NCBI GenBank assembly: GCA_900317945.1
Contig: ONIT01000009.1
Span: forward strand, 1 to 40,302
Origin: an uncultured Pseudomonadota bacterium
GTDB taxonomy: Bacteria > Pseudomonadota > Gammaproteobacteria > Enterobacterales > Succinivibrionaceae
Direction: 5' to 3'
Length of the DNA stretch: 40,302 nt
Position numbers and translations under genes: made by a program. Shown one piece after another: positions 15,706 to 25,207 of the stretch. Each line of letters opens with the position of its first letter. The first letter of the stretch is position 1. The notes beneath the pieces are model-generated. The model ran no database searches. It was not told the DNA's origin and worked only from the letters and a program-made list of their open reading frames with translations.

Positions 15706-17025
15706 TCAGGAAAGGGCAGAGTCCGTCTGCTCTCCTCTGCTTTCTGAGCCACCATCTCCCTCCGGTGCGCCGCCAGAGGAAGGAACCTGCTCCGTCTCAC
15801 TGTCCGCTGATGCAGTGCAGTCCTGCTCCTGAGGCTTGCCCCCTGCCGGCTCAGAATCGCCATTCATGTAGGCGCGGATCATCGACGCAAGAAGCGTCAT
15901 GATCACAGGTCCGATGAACACACCCAGAAGCCCGAACGCGAATGCTCCGCCGATAACGCTGATGAATACGATGACAAAGGGGAGAGACGAGCCTCCGCAG
16001 CGATTTATGATGATTCCCTTCACCAGGTTGTCGACATTGCAGACGACCAGCATGAACCACGCAATGAGGCAGAGCGACGCGACGGGGCTTCCGCCTGCGT
16101 AAAGCTGATACGCGCCGAAGAAGCCGACGAGCGCCGGTCCGCCCGGCACTACGGAGAACACGCCTGCGATGATGGCAAGAACAAACGCATGATCAACTCC
16201 GGCTGCGGCAAGCCCTATGAGTGCTGTCGCGCCCTGCGCTGCCGCAGCGGCTATGAATCCGTAGACCACGGATCTGACTCCGGCCACGCTCTGGTCAATA
16301 TAGGAGAGCGCACGCTTTCCGCCGATCCTCACGGAAAGCCGCCTCAGGAGCCTCGCAAAAACCGGCCCTGCGGCAAAGAAATACCCGGCAAAGAGAAGCG
16401 ACATGGCGAACATTACCATTCCGCCGGTCATTGACTTCGCGACTCTGACCACGATCTGCGCCGTATCCGGAACAAATGACACAGCCTTAATCGCCATCCC
16501 CCTGAAGTCTATCCTCTTGTGGCTGAAGCTGTCCCATAAATCGGAGAAAAAACCGCCGACGACAGGCAGATCTCCGGCCTTCTCGGCAACGTCCGACACC
16601 CTCTCCCTGGTTCTTTCGAGAATTATCTTCCTGGCAGCCTCTGCCTTTTCACCGGCAGTCACCGGTGCCGCTGCACCGTCATCGCCAGGCTTTTCCGCGG
16701 ATCTTTCCTCTGCCGCAGCGGCGGCAAGCTCCGCTGAGAAATCAGAGGCCTTCTGGTACACTCCCCATGCGCCTATGGCAAAAGGCGAGAAGACGGCAGT
16801 GAACATCAGGATGACAGCCACTGCGGCAGCCGCAGTGGTGTGCCCGCGGAAGAGTTTCCGCCTCACCCTGCCGAAGGGCCTCCAGACGGCCACGGCGATA
16901 ATCGCGCCCCAGACAATCGAGATGAAGAAAGGCGCTATGACAGCGCCGGCGGCAAGCACCACGCCAATGACAAAGACAGCGGCAATTGCGGGACCCGCCA
17001 TGTCCCTGAGCTTAAGTTCAGACAT
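15706..17025 (-). CDS. AI-2E family transporter (PerM/YdiK type), second copy
   Basis: A 439-residue paralogue of the protein at 1468-3270. The membrane core is shared: PFFISIVWGAIIAVAVWRPF near the N-terminus, FRGHTTAAAA, the SVVPGGPALVGF motif and GLLGVFIGP near the C-terminus. The loop that is 180 residues in the first copy is about 45 here (AAAEERSAEKPGDDG..). The frame opens at an ATG at 17037, but that has no ribosome-binding site; the ATG at 17025 has GGAG 7 bases upstream, so MSELKLRD is preferred. The tail is acidic/Ser-rich as in the paralogue. Substrate unknown. Together the two copies bracket the Ter/calcium island, both pointing left. Confidence 0.82.
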   Translation of the reverse strand: MSELKLRDMAGPAIAAVFVIGVVLAAGAVIAPFFISIVWGAIIAVAVWRPFGRVRRKLFRGHTTAAAAVAVILMFTAVFSPFAIGAWGVYQKASDFSAELAAAAAEERSAEKPGDDGAAAPVTAGEKAEAARKIILERTRERVSDVAEKAGDLPVVGGFFSDLWDSFSHKRIDFRGMAIKAVSFVPDTAQIVVRVAKSMTGGMVMFAMSLLFAGYFFAAGPVFARLLRRLSVRIGGKRALSYIDQSVAGVRSVVYGFIAAAAAQGATALIGLAAAGVDHAFVLAIIAGVFSVVPGGPALVGFFGAYQLYAGGSPVASLCLIAWFMLVVCNVDNLVKGIIINRCGGSSLPFVIVFISVIGGAFAFGLLGVFIGPVIMTLLASMIRAYMNGDSEPAGGKPQEQDCTASADSETEQVPSSGGAPEGDGGSESRGEQTDSALS

Positions 17026-17108
17026 AAGAGACTCCATGGAAAATCACACTGCCGGAATGATATCAGAACGCATACAGCAGGCGGCAGCCCAGGATCCACT
17101 GCAGAGCT

Positions 17109-17114
17109 TATAAT
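17109..17114 (+). promoter_or_regulatory. -10 element for earP
   Basis: A perfect TATAAT 25 bases before the earP start, in the 113-bp gap between divergent genes. No good -35 hexamer is visible at 16-18 bp. A GGAGA Shine-Dalgarno follows at about 17126. Confidence 0.5.
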
Positions 17115-17138
17115 CAGCCGGAAAAGGAGAGAGTCAGC

Positions 17139-18269
17139 ATGATCGGCATAACCATATTCTGCAGGGTAATTGACAATTTCGGCGATATCGGAGTCACCTG
17201 GCGCCTCGCGAGGATGCTCTCGCGCCTGGGCATCAGCACGGAGCTCTTTGTTGACCGCACTGACGTTATGAAGGAGATTGTGCCGGAGTTCCGCGGCACG
17301 GAATCGTTCCCCGCATCAGCGGAAGGTGTTCTTGTCCGCGAGTGGACAGAGGAGACCGAGAGGGAGTTCGCCCCCAGAGACGCGGTCATCGAGGCCTTCT
17401 CCTGCCGCCTCTCTGACCTCACCGCCGAGAAAATCGGCAGGAGCGGGGCGGTGTGGATAAACCTCGACTACCTCACAGCGGAGAGCTGGGCAGACGACTG
17501 CCACGGCCTGATGTCCGTGGACCGGGGAGTCTCAAAGTACTTCTATTACCAGGGATTCTCGGAGAGAACTGGCGGCCTCAATATTGAGCCGGGGCAGAGG
17601 GAGCTGGATCTGAAGTACCGTGAAAAAAGGGCTGAGCTCCTCACAGGCCTCGGGTTCAGCCCGTCAGTTCCTTTCGTGATGACGCTCTTCAGCTACGAGA
17701 ACGACGCTGTCTATGAGTCGCTTCTCGGCGCTCTCGGGAGGTCAGGGCAGAAAAGCGCGGTCATCGCCCCTATGGGTCGGGGAGCCGCGTCACTCCTGAG
17801 AGCGGCAGAGTCAGCTGGCATTCCGGAAAACGTAACGGTAAAAACCGTGCCGCTCACCTCCCAGGACGGCTACGACAGGCTGCTCTCAGCCGCGGATCTC
17901 AACATCGTCCGGGGCGAGGACTCCTTCCTCCGCGCTCAGGCCGCCGGCGTCCCCATGATCTGGCACATCTATCCTCAGGAGGATGACGCGCACCTTATAA
18001 AGCTCGCAAGCTTCCTTGATCTGATGGTGACAGCGTTCAGTCCGGATTCAGGTAGATTTATACGAAGCCTCAACATGTCATTCACCACAGGAGACGCGGC
18101 ATCATTCGGCAGCCTTATGGAGGAATACGGAAAATACCGTGCCGCTCTTGAGCATGGGGCGCGCGTCTGGGCGGAGAAAACCTGCAGCGCAGTAAATTTA
18201 GCCGACGGTCTCGTCACATTTATTAAAAATAAGCTAAAATATAGCGCTAGTGCTGCTGTGAAGGCCTGA
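17139..18269 (+). CDS. earP: EF-P arginine rhamnosyltransferase EarP
   Basis: A 376-residue cytoplasmic GT-B glycosyltransferase that transfers rhamnose from dTDP-rhamnose to Arg32 of elongation factor P. Family signatures: [17 protein letters not shown] at 11-27 (two Asp essential in Pseudomonas EarP correspond to Asp12 and Asp16), [11 protein letters not shown] near 107-117, [15 protein letters not shown], and [10 protein letters not shown] followed by [12 protein letters not shown] in the C-terminal nucleotide-sugar domain. Length matches the family. It lies just upstream of efp, the gene of its substrate, whose Arg32 is present. Rhamnosylated EF-P relieves stalling at polyproline stretches. 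Confidence 0.95.
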   Translation: MIGITIFCRVIDNFGDIGVTWRLARMLSRLGISTELFVDRTDVMKEIVPEFRGTESFPASAEGVLVREWTEETEREFAPRDAVIEAFSCRLSDLTAEKIGRSGAVWINLDYLTAESWADDCHGLMSVDRGVSKYFYYQGFSERTGGLNIEPGQRELDLKYREKRAELLTGLGFSPSVPFVMTLFSYENDAVYESLLGALGRSGQKSAVIAPMGRGAASLLRAAESAGIPENVTVKTVPLTSQDGYDRLLSAADLNIVRGEDSFLRAQAAGVPMIWHIYPQEDDAHLIKLASFLDLMVTAFSPDSGRFIRSLNMSFTTGDAASFGSLMEEYGKYRAALEHGARVWAEKTCSAVNLADGLVTFIKNKLKYSASAAVKA

Positions 18270-18423
18270 GCGTGTCCATAGGCACCTGCCAAGCGGGTAT
18301 GCAAGGGATCTGAACAATGTCATAGGGCCCGGCAAGACCGGGAGACATTCGGGGAAGGCTTTTCACACAGAATATATCTTACCATTGGAGGATTGCAGCG
18401 CACAGGCGCTCAGTTTTTTATCT
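18270..18423 (+). promoter_or_regulatory. efp leader with distant Shine-Dalgarno and small hairpin
   Basis: The 154-bp spacer before efp has a strong GGAGG at 18387-18391, but it is about 32 bases from the true ATG (18424). Between them lies a small perfect hairpin, AGCGC (18397-18401) / GCGCT (18406-18410), followed by a T-rich stretch. The hairpin may bring the Shine-Dalgarno nearer to the ATG, or translation may depend on the T-rich leader. Confidence 0.4.
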
Positions 18424-18990
18424 ATGAAAATCGCCCAGGAAGTTCGTGCCGGCAACGTAATCATGCTCGGCAAAGATCCTATGATCGTTCTCAAGACCGA
18501 GTTCCACAAGTCCGGCCGCAACGCAGCCACCGTCAAGATGAAGCTCAAGAACCTTCTCCAGGCTACCGGCACCGAGCTGGTATTCAAGGCTGACGACAAG
18601 CTTGAGGACGTTATTCTCGAGAGGAAGGAGGCTACCTTCTCCTACTTCAACGACCCTCTGTATGTCTTCATGGACACCACCGACTACAGCGAGTACAACG
18701 TTGAGAAGGAGAACCTCGGTGACGCTGTCAACTACATCGTTGACGGCATGGAGGATGTCTGCCAGGTTACCCTTTATGAGGGCCGCGCCATCTCCGTTGA
18801 GCTTCCCATCAACATCACCCGTACCGTTGAGTACACCGAGCCTTCCGTACGCGGCGATACCTCTGGCCGTGTAACCAAGCCCGCAAGACTTGCCGGCACC
18901 GGCTTCACTCTTCAGGTTGCTGACTTCGTCAACGACGGCGACAAGATCGTCATCGACACCAGAACCAACGAGTTCGTAAAGCGCGTCTAA
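18424..18990 (+). CDS. efp: Translation elongation factor P (arginine-32 type)
   Basis: A 188-residue protein. It aligns throughout with the EarP-dependent EF-P subgroup: [11 protein letters not shown] start, [20 protein letters not shown] with Arg32 at the tip of domain [23 protein letters not shown], and the C-terminal [12 protein letters not shown]...[15 protein letters not shown] binds the ribosome between the P and E sites and stimulates peptide bond formation at consecutive prolines. Arg32 replaces the lysine of the EpmA-dependent type, in agreement with earP upstream. The frame is open 13 codons further to a TTG, but homology and the family start support the ATG at 18424. A terminator follows. 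Confidence 0.96.
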   Translation: MKIAQEVRAGNVIMLGKDPMIVLKTEFHKSGRNAATVKMKLKNLLQATGTELVFKADDKLEDVILERKEATFSYFNDPLYVFMDTTDYSEYNVEKENLGDAVNYIVDGMEDVCQVTLYEGRAISVELPINITRTVEYTEPSVRGDTSGRVTKPARLAGTGFTLQVADFVNDGDKIVIDTRTNEFVKRV

Positions 18991-19018
18991 TCAGCTTAAG
19001 GGCTTTTTAACCGCATGT

Positions 19019-19051
19019 CCCTGTCTCCTCCGGGAGACGGGGATTTTTTTT
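19019..19051 (+). terminator. Intrinsic terminator of earP-efp
   Basis: A 10-bp stem with one G-T pair (CCCTGTCTCC at 19019-19028, GGAGACGGGG at 19033-19042), a four-base loop, and eight T starting at 19044. Confidence 0.92.
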
Positions 19052-19185
19052 GCATGCAGCTGACACACTGAAAAATCCCAGGAAAGACGCCGGATTTAAA
19101 ACAGGTGGCCAAGGCACCATATAGCAGTAGAGAATAACACTCAGGCTGCATCACGGCCGGAATCAAACGGGGGCGGACCGCACAT

Positions 19186-19710
19186 ATGGACGAGTCAAAA
19201 ATCATGGAAGTCGCGCAGAGGGCGATCGCGTACGACAGGGACGACACCAGGCGGATCATGCATTTCCTTACCGTCTGGAACATCGCGAGGATGATCGCAT
19301 CTGGAGAGAAGGCAGACGACGATACCAAGGCTGTCGTTGAGCTTACCGCCATCCTGCACGACATCGGCATCAGGAACAGCCTCATCAAGTACAACGACGC
19401 GCTCAGCATCCATCAGGAACAGGAGGGTCCCGCGGTCGCGAACCTCATCCTCACAGAGGCGAAGATCCTTGACACCAAGATCGTCGAGCGGGTGAAGTTC
19501 ATCACCGGTCATCATCACACCTACAGCGCCTGCGACGGTCAGGACTTCCAGATGGTGGTCGAGGCGGATCTCATCGCAAACTCCTATGAGGATGACTTGA
19601 GGCCCGCAACCCGGAACCGCATATATGATGAGTTCATAAGGACGGAGACCGGGAAGAAGCTCTACAAGGGGATATTCCCGCTCGAGTCAGCTGATGACAG
19701 GCTCTACTGA
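19186..19710 (+). CDS. HD-domain phosphohydrolase
   Basis: A 174-residue cytoplasmic protein with the metal ligands of the HD superfamily: His26 (MHFLTVW), His58-Asp59 (LHDIG), His109-His111 (GHHHTY) and Asp128 (EADLIANS). The small single-domain form resembles uncharacterised HD proteins acting on nucleotides or phosphorylated small molecules; the substrate cannot be read from the sequence. Its own leader follows the efp terminator, so it is a separate transcription unit. It is the last gene before the candidate origin region and stands in the place where mioC or other genes lie in relatives. Confidence 0.75.
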   Translation: MDESKIMEVAQRAIAYDRDDTRRIMHFLTVWNIARMIASGEKADDDTKAVVELTAILHDIGIRNSLIKYNDALSIHQEQEGPAVANLILTEAKILDTKIVERVKFITGHHHTYSACDGQDFQMVVEADLIANSYEDDLRPATRNRIYDEFIRTETGKKLYKGIFPLESADDRLY

Positions 19711-20537
19711 GCCCATGATCACGAGCAGCAGGAGCAGTGAGCCGTCCTGTTTTTCCCGGATGAATCCCACAGAATGGGGCACGAAAGTGCATTCCGTGCA
19801 CTATTCCGGAGAGCTGACAACTAAATATGGGATTTTTACTGACACCAACAACAATATCATGGAATTTCACTGATTCATCAACAGCGACAAAAACATTCAC
19901 AACCGGCAAAAACGGCATGCTTTCGCGACTTTCACAGACCATCAACCGGTCTCTCACAGAAAAGCATCGGAAAATTCACAGAACGGTTAACCGAATTGGA
20001 AATTTCACATCACTTCAGGAGAAAACATTCACCAGCCGTCAACTTTCACATGGTTTTATGCGCAATATGTGAAAATCATGAGAGAGGCCTGATGATAAAG
20101 CGTCAACAGGGTTTTCACAGTGGAAAAAATTTCAATGCGTCAACTTTAAATCACAGCGTAAAAACAGCAGAATCACAGTTTTAAAAAGCCTGTAATCAAG
20201 GACTGGCAAGGCCTTTCAGAGTTTTCCACTGATTTCGCCCCTCTCTATGTCTGTGACTTTGACTTTAAAAGACCTTATTACGTATATGAGACGCGGCCCG
20301 CTCCCGGAGAGACCGTGCATAGCCATGGCCCGTCAGTCCCTGAATCCGCAGCGGAGCGTTCTGGCGTTAGGGCCGCTAAGGGCATATATCCCCTTCGGGT
20401 CTCAAGGGCTCAGAGTGCAGAGGACATGCTTGCCGGAAATCCTGTTCAGACCAGTGCCTCCTTCAGAACAGAGCGAAAAGGACTTTGCGCGTGTTAGAAT
20501 TCAGCCACAGAATTCTGATTCCAAGAAGCCATCAAAA
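19711..20537. other. Candidate replication-origin region upstream of mnmG, with iteron-like array
   Basis: An 827-bp stretch with no credible gene, in the position of E. coli oriC (beside mnmG). Between 19865 and 20260, short motifs of the type TTTCACA or ATTCACA recur (19895, 19930, 19974, 20003, 20044, 20112, reverse at 20068; near misses at 19865, 19952, 20027). Five copies of CRTCAAC (19876, 19940, 20037, 20101, 20138) are interspersed, each followed within about 25 bases by a TCACA-type motif. These TTTTCACA-like sites match the DnaA box only at 7 of 9 positions. The right part, 20284-20537, is GC-richer and is the mnmG leader. GATC sites are almost absent, so control by Dam/SeqA as in E. 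coli is unlikely. Confidence 0.5.
20259..20287 (+). promoter_or_regulatory. mnmG: Candidate mnmG promoter
   Basis: TTGACT (20259-20264), a 17-bp spacer and GTATAT (20282-20287; TATATG one base further). It lies at the right edge of the repeat array and about 250 bases before the mnmG start, as the gidA promoter does beside oriC in E. coli. Confidence 0.5.
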
Positions 20538-22475
20538 ATGTCTTTTCTCAAAAACTTCGACGTAATCGTAATAGGCGGAGGACATGCCGGCATCGAAGCG
20601 GCTGCCGCTTCGGCAAGAATGGGAGAGGAGACGCTTCTCCTCACGCACAAGCTCGAGACCATCGGTCAGATGTCCTGCAATCCTGCAATAGGAGGCATCG
20701 GCAAGGGACACCTTGTACGGGAAATCGATGCGATGGGCGGGCTTATCGCATCAGTCGCTGACAGATCCTGCATCCAGTTCAGGACGCTCAACTCCTCCAA
20801 GGGGCCTGCCGTCAGGGCAACAAGAGCCCAGGCCGACAAGCTTCTTTACCGCAGGATTATGAGGGAGGAGCTGCAGCATTACCCTCATCTCCATATCTTC
20901 CAGCAGGCTGTTACCGGGCTTACCCTTGAAGGGGAGAAGGTAACGGGCGTCGAGACCGAGTGCGGCATCAAGTTCGGGGCAAAGGCTGTTGTCATGGCCT
21001 GCGGAACCTTCCTCAACGGGCTCATCCATATCGGGCTTGTCCACTATCCTTCCGGAAGGGCTGGAGATCCCGCGTCAATCAGGCTTCCGAACCAGCTCAG
21101 GGAGCTGGGGCTTGTCATGGGACGGCTCAAGACCGGCACTCCGCCGAGGCTTCTTGGCAGCACCATACATTTTGAGAAGCTCAGAAGCCAGTACTCGGAC
21201 GATCCGGTACCGGTCTTCTCCTTCATGGGCTCGGCGGAGCAGCATCCGGCGCAGAAGCCCTGCTTTCTCACGAGGACCAACGAGAGGACCCATGACATCA
21301 TCAGGCGCAACCTTGACCGCTCGCCTCTCTACTCAGGAGTAATACACTCGACAGGCCCCAGGTACTGCCCGTCAATAGAGGACAAGGTCATGAGGTACCC
21401 GGACAGGAACAGCCATCCGGTCTTCATCGAGCCCGAGGGGCTGACGACTGACGAGTACTACCCGAACGGCGTCTCAACATCGCTTCCCTTCGACGTGCAG
21501 CTCGATGTTATCCACTCAATTGAGGGCCTTGAGGACGTGGAGATCATCCGTCCTGCCTACGCCATCGAGTACGACTTCTTTGATCCGCGGGAGCTCAGGT
21601 TCAACATGGAGAACAGAGTGCTTCAGAACCTGTTCTTCGCCGGGCAGATCAACGGCACCACGGGCTATGAGGAGGCCGCCGCCCAGGGACTGCTTGCCGG
21701 CATCAACGCGGCTCTCCGCGCCAAGCGCGAGGAGGGCTGGGCGCCGAAGAGGAACGAGTCCTACATCGGCGTCCTTATGGACGATCTCGAGACGCTCGGC
21801 ACCAGGGAGCCTTACCGGATGTTCACGAGCCGCGCCGAGTACAGGCTGCTTCTCCGCGAGGACAACGCGGATCAGCGCCTCACTCCCATCGCCCACAGGT
21901 TCGGCATGATTTCCGAGGAGCGCTGGAGACGGTTCAACGAGAAGATGGAGGCCGTCGAGCAGGAAAGGCAGCGCCTCCGCTCACAGTACATCGGCCCCGG
22001 CTCAAAGTTCGCGAAGTCGATGAAGGAGAAGACCGGGCTCGACGTTACGCGCGATCTGACTCTTGAGGAGGTCCTCCGCCGCCCGGAGATGAGCTACGCG
22101 AGGCTCAAGGAGATTCTGGGTGAGGAGATGCCCGCGGATCCTAAGGTCTCTGAGCAGGTTGAGATCCAGGTAAAGTACCAGGGGTATATCGAGCATCAGC
22201 AGCAGGAGGTCGAGAGACAGAGGAAGAACGAGGAGACTCCTCTGCCGCAGGATCTGGACTACCGCACGGTGAAGGGGCTCTCGACCGAGATTGTCATGAA
22301 GCTCAATGAGTTCCATCCGGCGACCATCGGACAGGCCATAAGGATTTCGGGCGTTACACCCGCGGCGATCTCGCTTCTCCTGGTGCACCTGAGGAAGAAC
22401 GACCTTGCGTCTCCGGCTCAGAGCTCTCCTCTGAGCGGAAGCGCAGATGCAGACGGCAGCAGAGAGGGGGACTGA
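20538..22475 (+). CDS. mnmG: tRNA uridine-5-carboxymethylaminomethyl modification enzyme MnmG
   Basis: A 645-residue FAD enzyme (E. coli 629) that with MnmE installs the cmnm5 group on U34 of certain tRNAs. It shows the dinucleotide motif [12 protein letters not shown] near residues 10-22, [29 protein letters not shown] conserved segment near 46-69, and [25 protein letters not shown] segment in the middle, with the helical C-terminal MnmE-binding domain at the end. The open frame extends 97 codons upstream, but that part has no family similarity and runs through the leader; homology fixes the ATG at 20538. Its stop shares a base with the rsmG start (TGATG). Confidence 0.96.
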   Translation: MSFLKNFDVIVIGGGHAGIEAAAASARMGEETLLLTHKLETIGQMSCNPAIGGIGKGHLVREIDAMGGLIASVADRSCIQFRTLNSSKGPAVRATRAQADKLLYRRIMREELQHYPHLHIFQQAVTGLTLEGEKVTGVETECGIKFGAKAVVMACGTFLNGLIHIGLVHYPSGRAGDPASIRLPNQLRELGLVMGRLKTGTPPRLLGSTIHFEKLRSQYSDDPVPVFSFMGSAEQHPAQKPCFLTRTNERTHDIIRRNLDRSPLYSGVIHSTGPRYCPSIEDKVMRYPDRNSHPVFIEPEGLTTDEYYPNGVSTSLPFDVQLDVIHSIEGLEDVEIIRPAYAIEYDFFDPRELRFNMENRVLQNLFFAGQINGTTGYEEAAAQGLLAGINAALRAKREEGWAPKRNESYIGVLMDDLETLGTREPYRMFTSRAEYRLLLREDNADQRLTPIAHRFGMISEERWRRFNEKMEAVEQERQRLRSQYIGPGSKFAKSMKEKTGLDVTRDLTLEEVLRRPEMSYARLKEILGEEMPADPKVSEQVEIQVKYQGYIEHQQQEVERQRKNEETPLPQDLDYRTVKGLSTEIVMKLNEFHPATIGQAIRISGVTPAAISLLLVHLRKNDLASPAQSSPLSGSADADGSREGD

Positions 22476-23104
22476 TGAGCGATACGGAGCTTGAAGGCCT
22501 CATCCGCGAGTCTGGACTCACGGGCATCACGGAGGACATGACGGAGAAGCTCTCCGGCTTCGCGAATCTCCTCCTCAAATGGAACAGGGTCTACAACCTT
22601 ACGGGAGTGCGCACGAGAGGCGAGATGCTGGTGCGCAATATCATGGACAGCCTGGTCATCCTCCCGTACCTCAGAGGCGCAGTCTGCCTCGACGCGGGAA
22701 CAGGCCCTGGTCTTCCCGGCATCCCGCTGGCGATTGCAAGGCCCGACATCTCCTTCGCGCTCGTCGACTCAAGGCAGAAGAGGATAAGCTTTGTCCGCGA
22801 GGCCGTGAGGGTGCTGGGGCTCACCAATGTGACTCCGGTCCTTGGGAGGCTCGAGAGCATCCCGGGAGACGGGGAGTATGACATGGTGACAAGCCGCGCC
22901 TTCAGCAGCCTCTCTGATTTTGCGGGGCTCACCGGGAGGTTCCTTAAGAAAGGAGGACGCCTTCTTGCCATGAAGGGCAACGTCACGAAGAGCGAGCTGG
23001 AGCCGCTCGGGGCGCTTGGTTTCAGCGCCGAGACCCATGCTCTCTCAGTGCCTCATTATGACGGAGCACGCCATCTTGTTATAATGGGCATGATTAATGA
23101 TTAA
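22475..23104 (+). CDS. rsmG: 16S rRNA (guanine527-N7)-methyltransferase RsmG
   Basis: A 209-residue SAM-dependent methyltransferase (E. coli 207) that modifies G527 of 16S rRNA. The SAM-binding motif DAGTGPGLPGIPLAI lies near 73-87, followed by VDSRQKRISF and the catalytic-region TSRAFSSL near 134-141. It is coupled to mnmG by a TGATG overlap and is followed 23 bp later by parA, the standard gidA-gidB-parA-parB order. Confidence 0.95.
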   Translation: MSDTELEGLIRESGLTGITEDMTEKLSGFANLLLKWNRVYNLTGVRTRGEMLVRNIMDSLVILPYLRGAVCLDAGTGPGLPGIPLAIARPDISFALVDSRQKRISFVREAVRVLGLTNVTPVLGRLESIPGDGEYDMVTSRAFSSLSDFAGLTGRFLKKGGRLLAMKGNVTKSELEPLGALGFSAETHALSVPHYDGARHLVIMGMIND

Positions 23105-23127
23105 AAACTCGTCAGAGGTGCAGTAAA

Positions 23128-23937
23128 GTGGGCAGGGTTATAGCAATTACCAATCAGAAGGGCGGCGTCGGAAAGACTACCACGTGCGTCAACCTGGCAG
23201 CCTCGATGGCAGCCACGGGGCGTGCGGTTCTTCTGGTTGATCTTGATCCGCAGGGAAACGCTACCATGGCGAGCGGCATTGACAAGAACGATGTGGAGAA
23301 GACCACCTACGATGTCCTTGTCGATGAGGTTCCCATCAGGGACGTGATGATCGAGAGCAAGACCGCGGGCTATGCCGTCGTTCCGTCAAACTCGGACGTA
23401 ACGGCAGCTGACGTGCAGCTCATCCAGGTGTTTGCGAGGGAGCTCAGGCTCAGGAAGGCGCTGGCCGCCATCCGCGACAGCTTTGACTATGTCTTCATCG
23501 ACTGCCCGCCGTCGCTCTCCCTCCTCACAGTGAACGCGCTCTGCGCGGCAGACTCAGTCATTGTGCCCATGCAGTGCGAGTACTTTGCCCTTGAGGGAAT
23601 CGCCTCGCTCACGGAGACCATCAGGGAGCTCAGGAGCGCCGTCAACCCGGATCTCGAGATCGAGGGAGTCCTCCGCACGATGTGCGACAACCGCAGCAAG
23701 CTTGCCTCGCTGGTCTCTGACGAGCTCCGGAAGTACTTCGGCGAGAAGGTCTACTCGACCATCATCCCGAGAAACATCAAGCTTGCCGAGGCTCCGAGCC
23801 ACGGTCAGCCTGTAATGTACTATGACCGCAACTCGCCGGGCTCCAAGGCCTATCTCGCCCTTGCCGGCGAAATCCTCAGGAAAGAGGCGCAGGACGGCAT
23901 AGCCGCGGCCGCTGAGCCTGAGTCCTCCGCATCCTGA
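23128..23937 (+). CDS. parA: Chromosome partitioning ATPase ParA (Soj)
   Basis: A 269-residue ParA/Soj ATPase. The start is GTG at 23128, preceded by AGAGGTG at good spacing. Deviant Walker A KGGVGKTT at 11-18 with signature lysine, Walker A' VDLDPQGNA, and Walker B FIDCPPSLSLLT are present. With ParB and parS it moves the replication-origin region to its place in the cell and influences replication initiation. The short N-terminus without a helix-turn-helix is the chromosomal (type Ia-less, Soj-like) form. It follows rsmG by 23 bp, so transcription with mnmG-rsmG is likely; parB has a 212-bp spacer of its own. Confidence 0.95.
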   Translation: MGRVIAITNQKGGVGKTTTCVNLAASMAATGRAVLLVDLDPQGNATMASGIDKNDVEKTTYDVLVDEVPIRDVMIESKTAGYAVVPSNSDVTAADVQLIQVFARELRLRKALAAIRDSFDYVFIDCPPSLSLLTVNALCAADSVIVPMQCEYFALEGIASLTETIRELRSAVNPDLEIEGVLRTMCDNRSKLASLVSDELRKYFGEKVYSTIIPRNIKLAEAPSHGQPVMYYDRNSPGSKAYLALAGEILRKEAQDGIAAAAEPESSAS

Positions 23938-23999
23938 TCACAAAGCGGCGCCTGTGAGTGATGAGGCGCCCCCACATCTCCGGCTGAAAGCATGTTTTT

Positions 24000-24029
24000 G
24001 CCTGAAATAACGCCTCAGGCAGGATTTTT
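24000..24029 (+). terminator. Weak intrinsic terminator after parA
   Basis: A 6-bp stem (GCCTGA at 24000-24005, TCAGGC at 24015-24020) followed four bases later by five T. It may partly end the mnmG-rsmG-parA transcript and separate it from parB. Confidence 0.45.
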
Positions 24030-24044
24030 ACTGCCCTGATGCAA

Positions 24045-24050
24045 TATAAT
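24045..24050 (+). promoter_or_regulatory. parB: -10 element of a likely parB promoter
   Basis: A perfect TATAAT about 100 bases before the parB start, in the 212-bp gap between parA and parB; the -35 (GGATTT at 17 bp) is poor. It suggests that parB can be expressed independently of parA. Confidence 0.45.
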
Positions 24051-24149
24051 CGTCTGAATCTGTTAGAATTTCAGCTGCTGTAAAAATCTTACGGCATGTT
24101 TTTAATGCCCGCTTCTGCGGAGCTCATTGTCTTGACGGCCTGGTAGATC

Positions 24150-25124
24150 ATGAAAAGCAAATTGGGAAAGGGGCTCGGTTCTCTGCTGAGCGGCAGCGTA
24201 AAGGATGATCTGATGCGCGATATGGCTCCTGAGAGCCAGACGGCAGATGCCGGCACTTCCACTGCTGACGGGACATTCAGGGCAATTGACATCGAGAAGC
24301 TCGTTCCCGGAAAGGATCAGCCCCGCCGCGACATGGGCGCGGAGGAGATTGACGAGCTCAGCGAGTCCATCAGGATCCACGGCCTCCTGCAGCCTATCGT
24401 GGTGAGGAGCATGCCTGACGGCAGGTTCGAGATTATTGCCGGCGAGCGCCGCTGGAGGGCTGCGCGCAAGGCAGGGCTCTCCGAGGTCTCCTGCATTGTC
24501 AGGGAGATTGATGACAAGACCGCGGCTGCCTGCGCGCTCATTGAGAACATCCAGAGAAAGGATCTCAACGCGATGGAGAAGGCCGAGGCCCTGAGCCGCA
24601 TAGCATCTGAGTACGGCCTTACCCACGAGGAGATCGCTGATGCCATCGGCAAGTCCCGCGCGTCTGTCTCCAATCTTATCCGCCTTACCGAGCTCAATGC
24701 TGACGTCAAGCAGTTTGTCGAGGACGGCAGGCTTGAGATGGGCCACGCGAGGGCCCTCCTCGGGCTCACCGGCGAGCAGCAGAGCAATGCGGCGAACCAG
24801 GCAGTAGCGAAGTCTCTGAGCGTACGCGAGACCGAGAGCCTTGTGAAAAAGCTCCAGAAAGGAGTGAAGGCTCCTGAGCCCCCGCGCTTCAGCGAGGAGG
24901 ATGTGAACCGCTGGCAGAATTCCATAAAGTCAGCGGTCGGCTGCTCCGGCGTGAAGCTGAGCTTCGGCTCGAACGGCAAGGGCCGTCTGGTGCTCTCCTT
25001 CGCGAGCGATGACGAGCTCACCAAGATCATGTCAGTCCTCGGAAAGAACCGCAGCGACACCGCTCAGGATGAGCTGCCCTCGCAGGCTGACGCAGGCGCT
25101 GACAGCGGCTCGGCCCCGGTCTGA
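24150..25124 (+). CDS. parB: Chromosome partitioning protein ParB (Spo0J), CTPase/DNA-binding
   Basis: A 324-residue ParB. Residues 50-140 hold the ParB/Sulfiredoxin CTP-binding fold (LVPGKDQPRRDM, then GERRWRAARKAG with the arginine patch, and IENIQRKDLNAMEKA), followed by the helix-turn-helix (THEEIADAIGKSRASVSNLIRL near 160-181) that binds parS, and the C-terminal dimerisation domain. The N-terminal KLGKGLGSLLSG motif is the ParA-stimulating peptide. A perfect matching parS occurs in this window at 38291. Confidence 0.95.
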   Translation: MKSKLGKGLGSLLSGSVKDDLMRDMAPESQTADAGTSTADGTFRAIDIEKLVPGKDQPRRDMGAEEIDELSESIRIHGLLQPIVVRSMPDGRFEIIAGERRWRAARKAGLSEVSCIVREIDDKTAAACALIENIQRKDLNAMEKAEALSRIASEYGLTHEEIADAIGKSRASVSNLIRLTELNADVKQFVEDGRLEMGHARALLGLTGEQQSNAANQAVAKSLSVRETESLVKKLQKGVKAPEPPRFSEEDVNRWQNSIKSAVGCSGVKLSFGSNGKGRLVLSFASDDELTKIMSVLGKNRSDTAQDELPSQADAGADSGSAPV

Positions 25125-25207
25125 TCAGTCTTGGCAGGCCGCTCCTGCGGCCTCCTGTGGGCATCAAGTTTTCTGCAATCTGTCTCTTCGTGTGCGAGGT
25201 CTCCTGA

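Noticed and set aside
20247..20537. 97-codon extension of MnmG to an upstream ATG
   Set aside because: Residues before [14 protein letters not shown] have no family similarity and lie in the promoter/leader region.
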